Shown here piece by piece: positions 1-10,717 of a DNA stretch of 64,000 bases. The notes under the pieces are model-generated. The model saw only the letters and a program-made list of their open reading frames with translations, had not been told where the DNA came from and did not search any database. How positions within the stretch are numbered: position 1 is the first letter of the stretch; each line of letters opens with the position of its first letter. A program made the translations under genes and the position numbers. The DNA is from Scilla litardierei (lineage: Eukaryota > Streptophyta > Magnoliopsida > Asparagales > Asparagaceae), in contig CM061141.1 in the NCBI GenBank assembly GCA_030789695.1, positions 199,753,600 through 199,817,599 on the forward strand, given 5' to 3'.

Positions 1-1535
1 CTTATACCCGCAACTATCATATCTACTCATAAAGATTTCTAATCCTGTAACTTCGAACAACGTTCCTCAATAATCCCTCATAATCCATCTTTTCACTGGG
101 CAAAGCCACGATTAAACTCTTCTCCTAATACTTAGCTATAGACCCATCACTATTGTTCAAATTTCCAACTCCAAGTCCTCACAAAAATAATAATCTTCTT
201 CTCAATAATATCTTTTAAATTTCTCAATCTCCTCCCAATGTTAATCAATCTCCAAGAAAAATGAGATTCTAGTCAACTACCAATCCAAGGCAAAAACTTT
301 GTCTATCTTATAATACCTTCACAAATCAACAATCGCCGTGTCTTCAATACATTCTTGTCATATCTTCCCATAAATTTATCCACCAAATAATTTGATCGAT
401 CAGAACTACATCTCATCCTACTCACTACAACTAATCCCAACCAATATTAAGTCCGACTGCCTAATCATCCATTTATCTCAACACGTCGTGTTATTCTCAA
501 AGTCTTCTCACGTCAATTCATCAATCAGTCTCAATGCTAATATAAGCTCTACTCAATCTCATGATCACCCTAACTCATACTATTCTCGGCAGTTACTCCT
601 ATCTACCACCCGTCTAAGCCTCAAGTCTGATAAGTCATCATCTCCTCGCATATAATTTCATTCGACCAGAATTTCCCATTGAGTCCGCCACACTCCGGTT
701 TTTTAAATAAGTCTTTGGACAGTCCATTCTTTTCATCCAAAAGATATTCTAATCCATCATCCTTGTTTTCCCAAAATCAATTAATCATTGCCATAATAAA
801 ACTCATCTCACTCCAAGCCTACCTGCAAACAAAAATCCTATAACGATAATAGCTAGTCCCAACTAATATAACAACCATAAACACGAAAACTTTCTTTAAG
901 GGAGAAGAAGAGGAGGGAAAGAGAGACTTAAGGCCAAGGAATTATTTAAAACTTTTGGAAAAACGTGTGGTGTTGCAGTAATGGATGGGAAAAAGTTAAT
1001 TGATTTGTGATCTTGTGAGCTAATTTCAAAAACTTTATAGATTTGGTTTAAAAGAAAACAAAGTTTTGATACAGTCACATACAGCCAAGATAAACCATTC
1101 ATTAAAAATAAAACTAAGTCTAAGGAACTGCCTGCTATGACACCATTCACATAAGTATGAATACCGTCATTCAGACAACTTCCAGCATACCATGGTTAAC
1201 ACTGAGTACACATTCAAGACACAGAAAGGCAATCATCGGGATCCTAAAGAACTCACATTCATACAGATCTACGCACTCTACCTATACTCATGCACCACGA
1301 CGACATCACCTACCAAAGGGCCTACTCCTAAACCGGAGACAACATAGACAATTACAAGGACTAATGTCTATGCAACCTAAAGAAAACAGAAGCCAGGAGT
1401 GTAACGAAATGAATCAGAAGGAACGAGTTCAAATAAGGCGAGATAAGGAGGTAGTTGGTTGGGTGTGACGAAAATATTTCTCAAAATAATTAGATTGATG
1501 ACAGGAGAATTACGTGTAAAATATGGTATCATATA

Positions 1536-1577
<42 letters not shown>

Positions 1578-2078
1578 GTAGGAGGAAGTGAGCAGATGGT
1601 AGAATTTTTAAAGTTTTGGAAAAATTAAGATGAAGGAAGGAAGGGTAGGGTGGAAAACGATTGTTTTGCAAATGAAAATAAGTTTACACAAAGATTTTGA
1701 AAGGTGGTCACGAGGAACATAGAACAGATATAATAATAATGATAAGATAATTGAAGTTCCCCCTAGTTTAGAAAATATTTTAAAAGTATGCACGGTAAGT
1801 GATTTAGAAATAGATCTTGTAGCCCAGAAAATATAATTTGAATTATCAAAATGTTAACACGGTTTTTTTTTAAAAATGAATATATGAAAGATACCGATTT
1901 GAAATAATTACCAGATAGTAACTTGCAAATTGACGACCAATGAGATTTCAAAATCTAAGAAGGAACTTTCAACCGAAAAGCAACAAATTTTAAATATATA
2001 TATAATAAAGGGTTTTCAAGGGAGTTAAACCGAGCGAAGAATTTAATAATGAGTTTCGAAAACAAGAAATAAAAGAAA
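1..2078 (-). mobile_element. LARD-3 internal region, 3' part (non-coding LTR retrotransposon)
   Basis: Read on the minus strand, this stretch matches the internal region of LARD-2 (about 34.8-36.4 kb). One example is the block around 1157-1330, which matches 35050-35240 reversed; another is 90-180, which matches about 36250-36345 reversed. Window base 1 corresponds to roughly 100 bp inside the 3' end of the internal region, so the 3' LTR should begin just left of the window. The stretch is full of stops in all frames and shows no gag, protease, reverse transcriptase or integrase motif. The MULE at 2088 interrupts it; the sequence resumes at 14022. Confidence 0.8.
1538..1575. repeat. (TA)n microsatellite
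   Basis: About 19 uninterrupted TA dinucleotides inside the LARD-3 internal region. LARD-2 has only a short TA tract at the corresponding place (about 34665). Confidence 0.95.
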
Positions 2079-2087
2079 TAAAAGTAG
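2079..2087. repeat. MULE target-site duplication, left copy
   Basis: TAAAAGTAG lies directly outside the left terminal inverted repeat and is repeated exactly at 14013-14021. Nine base pairs is the usual Mutator-superfamily duplication length. Confidence 0.93.
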
Positions 2088-2129
2088 GAGTGATGTTATT
2101 AACACCAAAAAAATTGATGAATACACCAC
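2088..2129 (+). repeat. MULE left terminal inverted repeat
   Basis: Begins GAGTGATGTTATTAACACC and ends ATACACCAC. It matches the reverse complement of 13971-14012 over 42 bp with one difference; the similarity stops right after. Confidence 0.93.
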
Positions 2130-2329
2130 ATTACTTGGTGCACCACACCTTGATTTTTAACATCTCTAATAATTATATCTACACCACAAATCTTGACATT
2201 TATACCCTTTAATTGTACTTTTTCATCTGATTAATGGGATGAATACACCACGCAGCGATCGCTTTATCCCAACGCACAAACACAATTTAGGGTTTCTTCT
2301 TCATGGCGGCTGCGATCTCGTGATTTTTG

Positions 2330-2580
2330 CCGGCGGCGATCTTCAGGCTGGGAAGATCGAAGGCGACGATCCTCAGGGCGGCGACGACCCTCAGGGCTGC
2401 GGCGACGGGCGAACGGGCGGCGACGTTCCTCAGGGCTGCGGCGACGAACTTCAGGGCGATCGGGCGGCGACGATCCTCAGGGCGGCGACGATCCTCAGGG
2501 CTGCGGCGACGAACTTCAGGGCGATCGGGCGGCGACGATCCTCAGGGCGGCGGCGATATTCACGGCGGCGGCGAATTTGG
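2330..2580. repeat. GC-rich minisatellite near the MULE left end
   Basis: Degenerate repeats built from GGCGGCGACGATCCTCAG and CTGCGGCGACGAACTTCAG blocks; one larger block recurs at a spacing of 66 bp (about 2442 and 2508). It lies after a leader-like stretch with an ATGGCGGCTGCGATC start that stops at once. The open frames across it in several phases are best explained by low stop frequency in GC-rich DNA. It may be a captured 5' leader or part of the promoter region for the PMD gene downstream. Confidence 0.75.
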
Positions 2581-2646
2581 TATGCAATTTTCTTGGTCAA
2601 TGTCACAACAAGTAGCTCTGTAACTTTCGTTACGTTTTTGAATTGA

Positions 2647-4456
2647 TTTTTTTTTTAGTTTTAAGATACGAGAACTCTGTTAATTGAATTGAGGATGAAG
2701 ATTAAGCCTGCATTTAGGATGAAAAGTTTGAATTCAAGTTTATTGTGATGAATTACTGCAAATTGTATGTTTAAAAATTTTGGGTGGAGGAGAGAACAAT
2801 GAGGATTAATACGGGAGTATTTTAAAAATGAGCACAATGTGCAAACACGTATGCCGAGGAATTAGATACAGAAGAATCGGAAGCTAATTGACAATTTGTG
2901 AATGATTGCAAGCCATGCTGTAGGTTGCAACTTGCTAAAGAAGGGAACATGAGATATGAGGTGTCTTGCCTCTGTCCGTTGGCTACAGCTGGGCACATAC
3001 ATTGAGCCAATTGTGCCTTATCTTTCGTCCCTTCCTCCATTGGAAAAATCCAAATATTTCCACTGTCGCAGAAAGCATGACGACAACCGAGACTACTTAC
3101 TTACATTTACCGAGTAAATTAGCCAATACATCCAACTTCCATGAATATCATACACCTATGTTTATAATTTGACCTGGGGAAATTTGACCTGCTAATGAAA
3201 ATTTATAATGTCTATTGATGCACGAAATTTGACCTTCACTGATTGCACATATCCCATTTTCTTGTATACACATTTGCAGATGCATGCATGCATGCATGCA
3301 TATCATCTTTGCCACATACAGTTTGTTTTCCCCAGTTTTTTTGTCTGAGTTTATATGGTACAAAGTCATCTATTGATATCATATTTATAGAATCGAAGAT
3401 TCACATGGAAGGATATCAAAATTGGTAGTATTCTTAGAAACAATTGACCTTCCCAAACATGTGTTGCTACATTTTCTCTTGTTGCTTTTATGGGCATTAG
3501 CCTCATAAACGATTTTCTGGAGGAAGAAAAAAGAATTTATATACATAGTTGACCTATTGCACATGTTGGGAAGAAAATAAATTTGATAATTTTTTTTGCT
3601 GATCATTTACATGGATGAGTTTGTTTTTAAATTTAATCTCCTTTATTGGTTCTTTAATGCCTTTTCTTTTTCTTATTGGATGAGTGATTTACTTATTGGA
3701 TGAGTAAACTATAACTTTATTTTTCTAACTTACGTTTACCTCATTATATACCTAATAATGATCCCAATACGATTATAATATATTTTCTTACAGTAACTGG
3801 TGGGCTATGTACAGTAGCTGGATGTAGCATTTCATCCTGTCTCGGCATGATGTACCTAATAATCTAGTCATTTCTTCCTCTGAATCCTTCTATGGAATAT
3901 TTTAAAGCAAGAGTATCCTTGCATTTGTTTCAGCATGTAGCAATACGGGAAGGTCAAAAGTCTGGTGGGCTTTGTTTTGGGTGCATCTTATTTTTATGTT
4001 TTATGCTTGTTAAGCTATTTACACTGAACTTTCTTTTGGGATATATGATTTAGACCATTAATTTTGCTTTGTCCCTGCCTGTGATGCTTGATACATTTCA
4101 TACAGTTCTTAATTATATCTGATTTTCGGCAGCTCATCCACCAATTTTGTTCCGGGGAAAACTTTTGCTTTTTACTTCATCTTAAACATGTGTAACCACG
4201 GTTGGAAAAGAATTAAGTACAACTGCAGTTACAACTTACTCTTTTTTATCTTGGTAGGCTCCATGTATTATTTTTGTACTCGTTTATGCTCATGCATGAT
4301 GCTTAGCATTCTTTTAATATACAACTGAAGAACACTACTGGTAGACTCAAATGTGGGAATTCTGCTTTCCCCAAGAAAAAACTTGTTATGTTTGTTTCAA
4401 TATATACTATGTAGGTATAACTGTATGTTTTTCTCTTGCAGTTTGTTTCCTTAGAG
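2647..4456. other. MULE interior without a recognisable gene
   Basis: AT-rich sequence between the GC minisatellite and the first supported PMD coding exon. Only short open frames with no recognisable domain are present. It probably holds the 5' UTR and upstream introns of the PMD gene; a CAG acceptor lies just before the first coding exon at about 4439-4441. Confidence 0.6.
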
Positions 4457-6711
4457 ATGAAATCGCCATTGAGGAAGCTGAGGGACAAGAAGGTTCGACG
4501 TCATCAACCTCGTCACTTGGCGAAGAATGATGAGGTCATGCATTCTATGCAGGTTCTTAAACTTAACCGAAATTCCCCAATTTATATTATTCGGTCATTA
4601 ACTTAAGGAATTGTGTGTCCTTTTTACGGATACGATGTGCTTTGATGTATTTCATGTGTAAAGTTCTGACAGTTAAAATTTATTTATACGAGTACAGTTA
4701 CGAAGATCTTTGAGAGCTCCTAAAGCTCATTCTTCTTCGATGATGGCTTCTTCATCAGCCCAAGTGCGTGTACAGCCTACTGGATCAGTCAGACGACGAC
4801 GACGAGAACAAATGCTTGAACATTTGCAGGATCATATCGTCGAGTCTGAGGACCAGCATGATTTAGCTGATAGCTCTGTGGCTCATGACTTAGTGGAGGA
4901 CACTAGCGGGCCGATTCCAGACGGCCCCGAGAATGAGGAGATCATATCCAGCTTTCGGTCTCATGTTGCTTACCACATATGGAATGGAGAAGTAAATAAT
5001 TTACATGAAAAAATTATTACTTTCTTTCATGTTTGTGCATTTATATCTCGTATGACTAAAATATAGTTTCATTTAACAATGTAGGAGCGACCGGCACTTA
5101 AATGCATAAACCATGCTTTGAAGGTCGCATCATGGCCTCTTCCCAAAAATTGTCCTGATTTTGACGGCCTTGTTAAGCAGTCTGGCTTGTTATCTTTGGC
5201 TGCATGTTCTCATAAATATATCAGTAAAGGTCTTGTTTCTGCTTTTGTTGAGAGATGGCAACCTGAGACAAATACTTTTCACTTACCATTCGGTGAGATG
5301 TCCATCACTTTGGATGATGTAACTACTCTTTTAGGCATTACGGTTGTAGGTAAGGGAGTGTCCATAGAGAACGTTGATGAGATGGATGATATTGATTTAA
5401 TTGTGCAGACATTAGGAGTTAGTCGAACGGTTGCACGGGAAGAGTTGAACAGTTTTAGAGGTTCGGGTGTAAGATTGGAGTGGCTTAAGGAAAATTGTAG
5501 TGGTATTAAAACAGTAGGTGTTGAGAAGTCTGTAAGGGCATATTTATTGTACCTTTTAGGTTGTACATTATTCGCCGATAAGACTTGCACTCGAGTGTCA
5601 ATTAAATACTTGTATTTACTTATGGATCTACCATTGGTTGGAAGCTATTCTTGGGGAGCAGCATGCCTTGCTTTCTTATATCGTCAGCTTGGACGTGCTA
5701 GTCGATGGAATTGTAGACAGATTGCTGGATATCTTACCTTACTTCAGGTATAATTTTTAAATTTAAATGGTTATAACAATCTTATATTTTGCTAATCTTA
5801 TTTAAATATTTTTTTGCAGTCATGGATTTTTGAATACTTTCCATTCTGTTGTCCTTCTCCCAATGTGAATTATCAAAACAATGCACCTCGATCATCTCGT
5901 TGGGTTGTTCAAAAAGAAGGCTCGGATCCAGATAATGCTCTCCAAGTGAACCGGGAGAAGTTAGATGGTGCAAGAGAAGAGAGGGTAAATAGCATTAATT
6001 TTTTGTCTTTATTTTATGTTATGTATTTACGTTATGCCAATTATATTCTTATTGACTTATGTGAAATTTGTATACTTTTCAGATTACGTGGGAGCCATAC
6101 AAGTATGTTAGAAATCTATTTCCTATCCCAGATGTTACGTTCTACTCAGGTTGCATCCGTGCTCTTGATGTTATTGAACCCTACCATCCACATAGGGTTC
6201 TCAGACAGTTTAGAATTGTTCAAACAATCCCGCCAGAATCGATCAAGCCGACACATGCCATTAGGGGCTCAACATCCAATAGTTATCGTGTTGATTATCC
6301 TTCTCCTGATGTTTATTGGAGTCGTTGGGAAGATCATCTCCTACAGGCTCGGCTAACTGGTACACGATGTCGCTTAGCATGGGACACATCCCCAGGATAT
6401 ATAGATTGGTATCGTAGTATATCACATCTTGTGGTCCAAAACCCATCAACAAATGACAAGTTACGTCCAGGCGAGAGAGATGCAGATTTAGTTCACAGGG
6501 TTAGTATTTACATGATTTATTGTTCAATCTTTATCTGTGCTATGGATAATCTATTTTATCTTTTTCGTGATATTAGGTAGATGAGGCACTTCGCATCGGT
6601 GAATCAACTCTAGCAGGAGGATCGCATCAGACGATCGAGAATGTGCTAGGGGGCTTGAGCAAGATCGTCGGTTTACTACGTGGTGACCCTCACGAGCCTG
6701 ATATTATATGA
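4457..6711 (+). CDS. Plant mobile domain (PMD) protein, MAIN-like, six coding exons
   Basis: Predicted exons are 4457-4552, 4698-4991, 5085-5747, 5820-5984, 6083-6499 and 6577-6711. Every intron has GT..AG ends and is phase 0, and the joined frame is open for 589 residues. Residues 1-130 are basic and then acidic and probably disordered. The plant mobile domain (PF10536, also called aminotransferase-like) starts at about residue 130. Family hallmarks are WPLPKNCPDFDGLVKQSG, then the segment with HLPFGEMSITLDDVTTLLGI, then LLQSWIFEYFP, then ITWEPY in exon 5. PMD proteins include Arabidopsis MAIN and MAIL1, which act in nuclear gene silencing and genome stability; many relatives lie inside transposons, as here. 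The gene sits in the MULE, about 4 kb from the oppositely oriented transposase, so it may help the element or modulate host silencing (inference). The start ATG is the first in frame after a CAG acceptor; a further upstream exon is possible. Confidence 0.85.
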
Positions 6712-8452
6712 AATTGAAAAGACTTTTGTGGGAAGGGAAGCTGTTATTTGATATACGTTTTTCTTTGACGGCATTTTGCTTGTTTTGTGGTGATGTGTAA
6801 TGCTGATGCATGCGGATTGTTGTTTGAAGGAATACTTGGATTCTGCTTGTTTTGTGGTGATGTGTAATGCTGATGTAATGCTGATGAATGCTTGTTTTCT
6901 GCTGCAGTTTCCTATTTAATGTGGATTAGGATGTGTCCATTCATGTGATTCACTAGTTAGCATATTTGTTTTCTTTATATTTGATTTTTCTATATTTGAT
7001 TTTTTTAAAAAGGATGCTCCTATTACACATGGCATATTTTTTTTTGCTTCATGCACTGACTTACACTGTTTGTTTCACTGATACTGTTTTATTTGTATTT
7101 CCTTTTCAGTATTCTTAATTGGTATATGCATTTTACACTTGCTTCTATATGCTCTTTGATTCTTTGTATTTCCTTTTCAGTATTTCTATATGCTCTTTTC
7201 AGTATTCTTAATTGGTATTCTTATTTGTATTTCCTTTCCTTTTCAGTATTCAGTTCAGAACTCACATCTTGTATCCAAGGCAACTCGACTTTGGGAGTCA
7301 TTACTATCTCGCAAGAGTATGTACATTTTATTTTGATATCTGGCCATGTTTGTTTTCTTGATTTGCTGATCTAGATGTACTTGTCAAGTTTGTGAGACCT
7401 CTTGTTTTCTTGCCATTGTGAAGAGCATTTATCATGAATTTCTGATAGAGCATGCTACGTACCTTTAAAAAATGAGTCACAGATTAAAACACGAGGAAGC
7501 AATCTTTTCATGGAGAAGATTGGGTTAGTCTTATACATTTCATGCTTTGTTACATAGAACATTATCCTTTTTGCCAAACATGTCTTATTTTGTCCATATG
7601 GTATTGTAGTAGTTTATATACCATTTTAAATTTCAAGGTAAAAAGAATAATCTGGATCCTTTGAAATTATGCTAATTTGGTCATATTAGCATTATAGATT
7701 TTGCTTTGACACTTGAGGTAGTTTCACATAAACTGTGAACTTCGCCACATAAACTGTGAACCTCGCCAAATTTGAATTAGACCACAAATTTTTATAAAAG
7801 TGACTTATATACCTTTAGGCTTGTAAGGTATTACAAACATTTGAAATTGCTGAAACTGAGGACTTGAAGTTGGAACTTGTATCGTCCCTAGAGAGAGTTT
7901 TGAACCTTGATCACATATATCTATGTTAAATGTTGACCGAGTTGTGAATGCTGAAAGTAGTCCTGAGATAGAACATCATTTTATACAACATGTTGAAAAA
8001 TGAATTCATGATTCATCACTCCCGTTCTGGAGAGTTATCGCCCGTCTGGGGCATGTTTTGACCCTGGAAAATACGAAATTAATGTACTTCATTATCCATC
8101 TTGAAGTTTGTTGTTACAATTTCTATCAAGCCTATTAAGTGCTTGGAAAAGTTTAGAAGATGGGTTCATGATCAATCCCATATCCTTGTAGTATCCCAGA
8201 ACTTGCTGCTTCAATTTTATAAATCGGACAACCAACAGGCATTCAGGGTACTTCTGGTGATGCATGCATTTTAAACTGCTGTCTTTCTTCAGTTTCTTCT
8301 GTTCCCGATGTTATTTTGAGTGATCTTCAGTGTCCGAATTTTTTCTGTTCTTGTTCTTTTGCTGTGTTGCGGTGCAAGTTGCAAGTTGTTTCCAACGCAC
8401 ATTTATCATCTCTGCTTTCATGATCTAATACACCTACTTAACGTGGTTACAG
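6712..8452. other. MULE interior, PMD 3' UTR and unassigned AT-rich DNA
   Basis: Starts with the presumed PMD 3' UTR, including two partial copies of a CTGATG-rich segment around 6790-6895. The rest is T-rich with no open frame I can assign. The part just before 8453 reads like an intron ending in a normal acceptor for the captured uL29 exon. Confidence 0.55.
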
Positions 8453-8560
8453 GTTAGGAAGTCAATGAGTAGAATTAAGCACGTATTAACTGAGAGAGCA
8501 ATCGCTGAGCCTGATCCTAGGAGATCCGCGGAGATGAAGAGAATGATTAATGCCCTGTGA
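8453..8560 (+). pseudogene. Captured last exon of mitochondrial ribosomal protein uL29 (L29/L47 family)
   Basis: A CAG acceptor at 8450-8452 is followed by 35 codons and a TGA. The peptide contains SRIKHVLTERAIAEPDPRRS and AEMKRMINAL. From memory of the family this matches the conserved C-terminus of plant mitochondrial uL29m (the MRPL47-type protein), including its natural end. The upstream exons, which would hold the core L29 fold, are not visible nearby. This is therefore a gene fragment picked up by the MULE with its intron border and stop codon, not a working gene. Confidence 0.7.
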
Positions 8561-9056
8561 TGCCATATCCTGAATCTAGCTCATTCCAATGCCTCCATAA
8601 CTTAATAATTCATTACTTTTGCATGAACTGGTTTCTTAAACTCCCACATCATCTACTATACACTTGCTATATGTCCATGATATGTTTGTGATATCAATAG
8701 TGTCATAGTGTCATATGTTGTGATATATTTTTTAAATTGTTCATGTCTAGGGTTTCTAATCTTTAATGTACATATGTGTGTGTATATTAGTTTTGTGGAA
8801 TACTAATCATTGATTAGAGCTTCTTCACCTTAATTGGAATTGAGGGGATGAAGAAGAGTTGAAGGGCTATATTAGATTGTCTTGAGCATCCTTTCTGGTA
8901 CCTTGTGATGCAAATATGAGATATTTTGAAGAATGAAATCGTGAACATCAGTAGAGCAAAGTTTCCTTTCCATGATAATATGTAGGACATACATGAAAAC
9001 CATTACCTTTTCCTGGTAGAAAGGGCATATTGCTAATAGCATTCTAATATTTTTAG

Positions 9057-9584
9057 GCTGATAACATATGGAGGTGTCAAGCAGAAGCTATGGGGGATCC
9101 AACTATCAGCCCCAGCAGAAGCTGGAAGCATCATTACTACGGTCGAAGATGGCAGAAAGCAAGTGGGCCTGGGTGAAAAAGTGTGCGCTGGAGATGTTGT
9201 AGGGACTCTTGTAAATGTTCCTTTCTTAATCTATCCCCTTCAATAAACTGAAGCCAATCCCATGACCTGCTGGTTTGAAGCTGTATATAGCGAACTCCAA
9301 GAGCGTCATGCAAGTTAATGTAGGAGTTTGCAATACTATGATGTATACGGTGCATGTGGATAAGTATTTTAATGGCATTTTATTTTCGTGTATGTTCTTT
9401 TCAGCATGTGACAGTTTATTTTTTTCCGTGGTTATCATTGTTGTATGTTACATGCAGCATATGTTATTCTTTCCCCTCAAGAATCAAGTCAGATATCAGC
9501 ATCTACGTTGGCACCAAAATCTTGGCTCTTTTGTATGCGGCAAGTGTTGGAATGACTATTGCTGCTGCACCAAAGTTTTTTTAA
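9057..9584 (+). pseudogene. Captured exon pair from an unidentified host gene
   Basis: Two exon-like open segments with splice borders. The first, 9057-9210, follows a TTTTAG acceptor, stays open for about 50 codons (containing KLWGIQLSAPAEAGSIITTV and VGLGEKVCAGDVVGTL) and ends at a GTAAAT donor. The second, 9458-9584, follows a CATGCAG acceptor, contains RIKSDISIYVGTKILALLYA and SVGMTIAAAPKFF and ends in TAA; it has a hydrophobic stretch that could be a membrane segment. The two may be consecutive exons of one gene. I do not recognise the family. Position inside the MULE next to the uL29 fragment points to transduplication. Confidence 0.5.
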
Positions 9585-9692
9585 CCAAGTGAGAATAAGT
9601 GCTGCTGATGTCCAAGTTGCATCCCTTGAATATAGAAACTTGCATGCAGCATATGTTTTCCTATCTTCTATATGTACTCCAACAATTTTATG

Positions 9693-10640
9693 GATGCATT
9701 CAGATGTTCGGATTTGGAGATCCGAACGTATATGCTACTGTTATTCTTATGTTCGGAATTACAAATCCGAACAGAATAATAAGATTGGTACTGTGTTCTA
9801 ATTCACACATCCGAACAGAACAAAGACCAAAGAAACAATGAACTGATGCATTCAGATGTTCGGACTTGGAGATCCGAACGTATATGCTACTGTTATTCTT
9901 ATGTTCGGAATTACAAATCCGAACAGAATAATAAGATTGGTACTGTGTTCTAATTCACACATCCGAACAGAACAAAGACCAAAGAAACAATGAACTGATG
10001 CATTCAGATGTTCGGACTTGGAGATCCGAACGTATATGCTACTGTTATTCTTATGTTCGGAATTACAAATCCGAACAGAATAATAAGATTGGTACTGTGT
10101 TCTAATTCACACATCCGAACAGAACAAAGACCAAAGAAACAATGAACTGATGCATTCAGATGTTCGGACTTGGAGATCCGAACGTATATGCTACTGTTAT
10201 TCTTATGTTCGGAATTACAAATCCGAACAGAATAATAAGATTGGTACTGTGTTCTAATTCACACATCCGAACAGAACAAAGACCAAAGAAACAATGAACT
10301 GATGCATTCAGATGTTCGGACTTGGAGATCCGAACGTATATGCTACTGTTATTCTTATGTTCGGAATTACAAATCCGAACAGAATAATAAGATTGGTACT
10401 GTGTTCTAATTCACACATCCGAACAGAACAAAGACCAAAGAAACAATGAACTGATGCATTCAGATGTTCGGACTTGGAGATCCGAACGTATATGCTACTG
10501 TTATTCTTATGTTCGGAATTACAAATCCGAACAGAATAATAAGATTGGTACTGTGTTCTAATTCACACATCCGAACAGAACAAAGACCAAAGAAACAATG
10601 AACTGATGCATTCACACATCCGAATAGAACACAAAAAAAT
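9693..10640. repeat. 152-bp tandem array with GTTCGGA/TCCGAAC palindromes
   Basis: Units start at 9693, 9845, 9997, 10149, 10301 and 10453, exactly 152 bp apart. A degenerate partial copy starts at 10605. By eye the units are nearly identical; the first differs at one base (GATTTGG against GACTTGG). Each unit holds two inverted repeats of the same geometry (GTTCGGA, 8-bp spacer, TCCGAAC) and one half site ATCCGAAC before AGAAC. The array lies immediately 3' of the transposase gene. Its uniformity implies recent expansion or gene conversion. Confidence 0.95.
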
Positions 10641-10717
10641 ACATCGATACATTGATACACTGACGTGACAGAACAACCAATGTTTTCAACGTTACAGATC
10701 ATGAAAAAACGACCAAA

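Noticed and set aside
2239..2646. Open frame of 135 codons with GDDPQGG-like repeats
   Set aside because: It is the translation of a GC-rich minisatellite and is open in more than one frame; no domain and no conserved partner.
9693..10640. Regular repeats that could look like a CRISPR array
   Set aside because: Units are 152 bp and identical along their whole length, with no unique spacers; plant MULE context.
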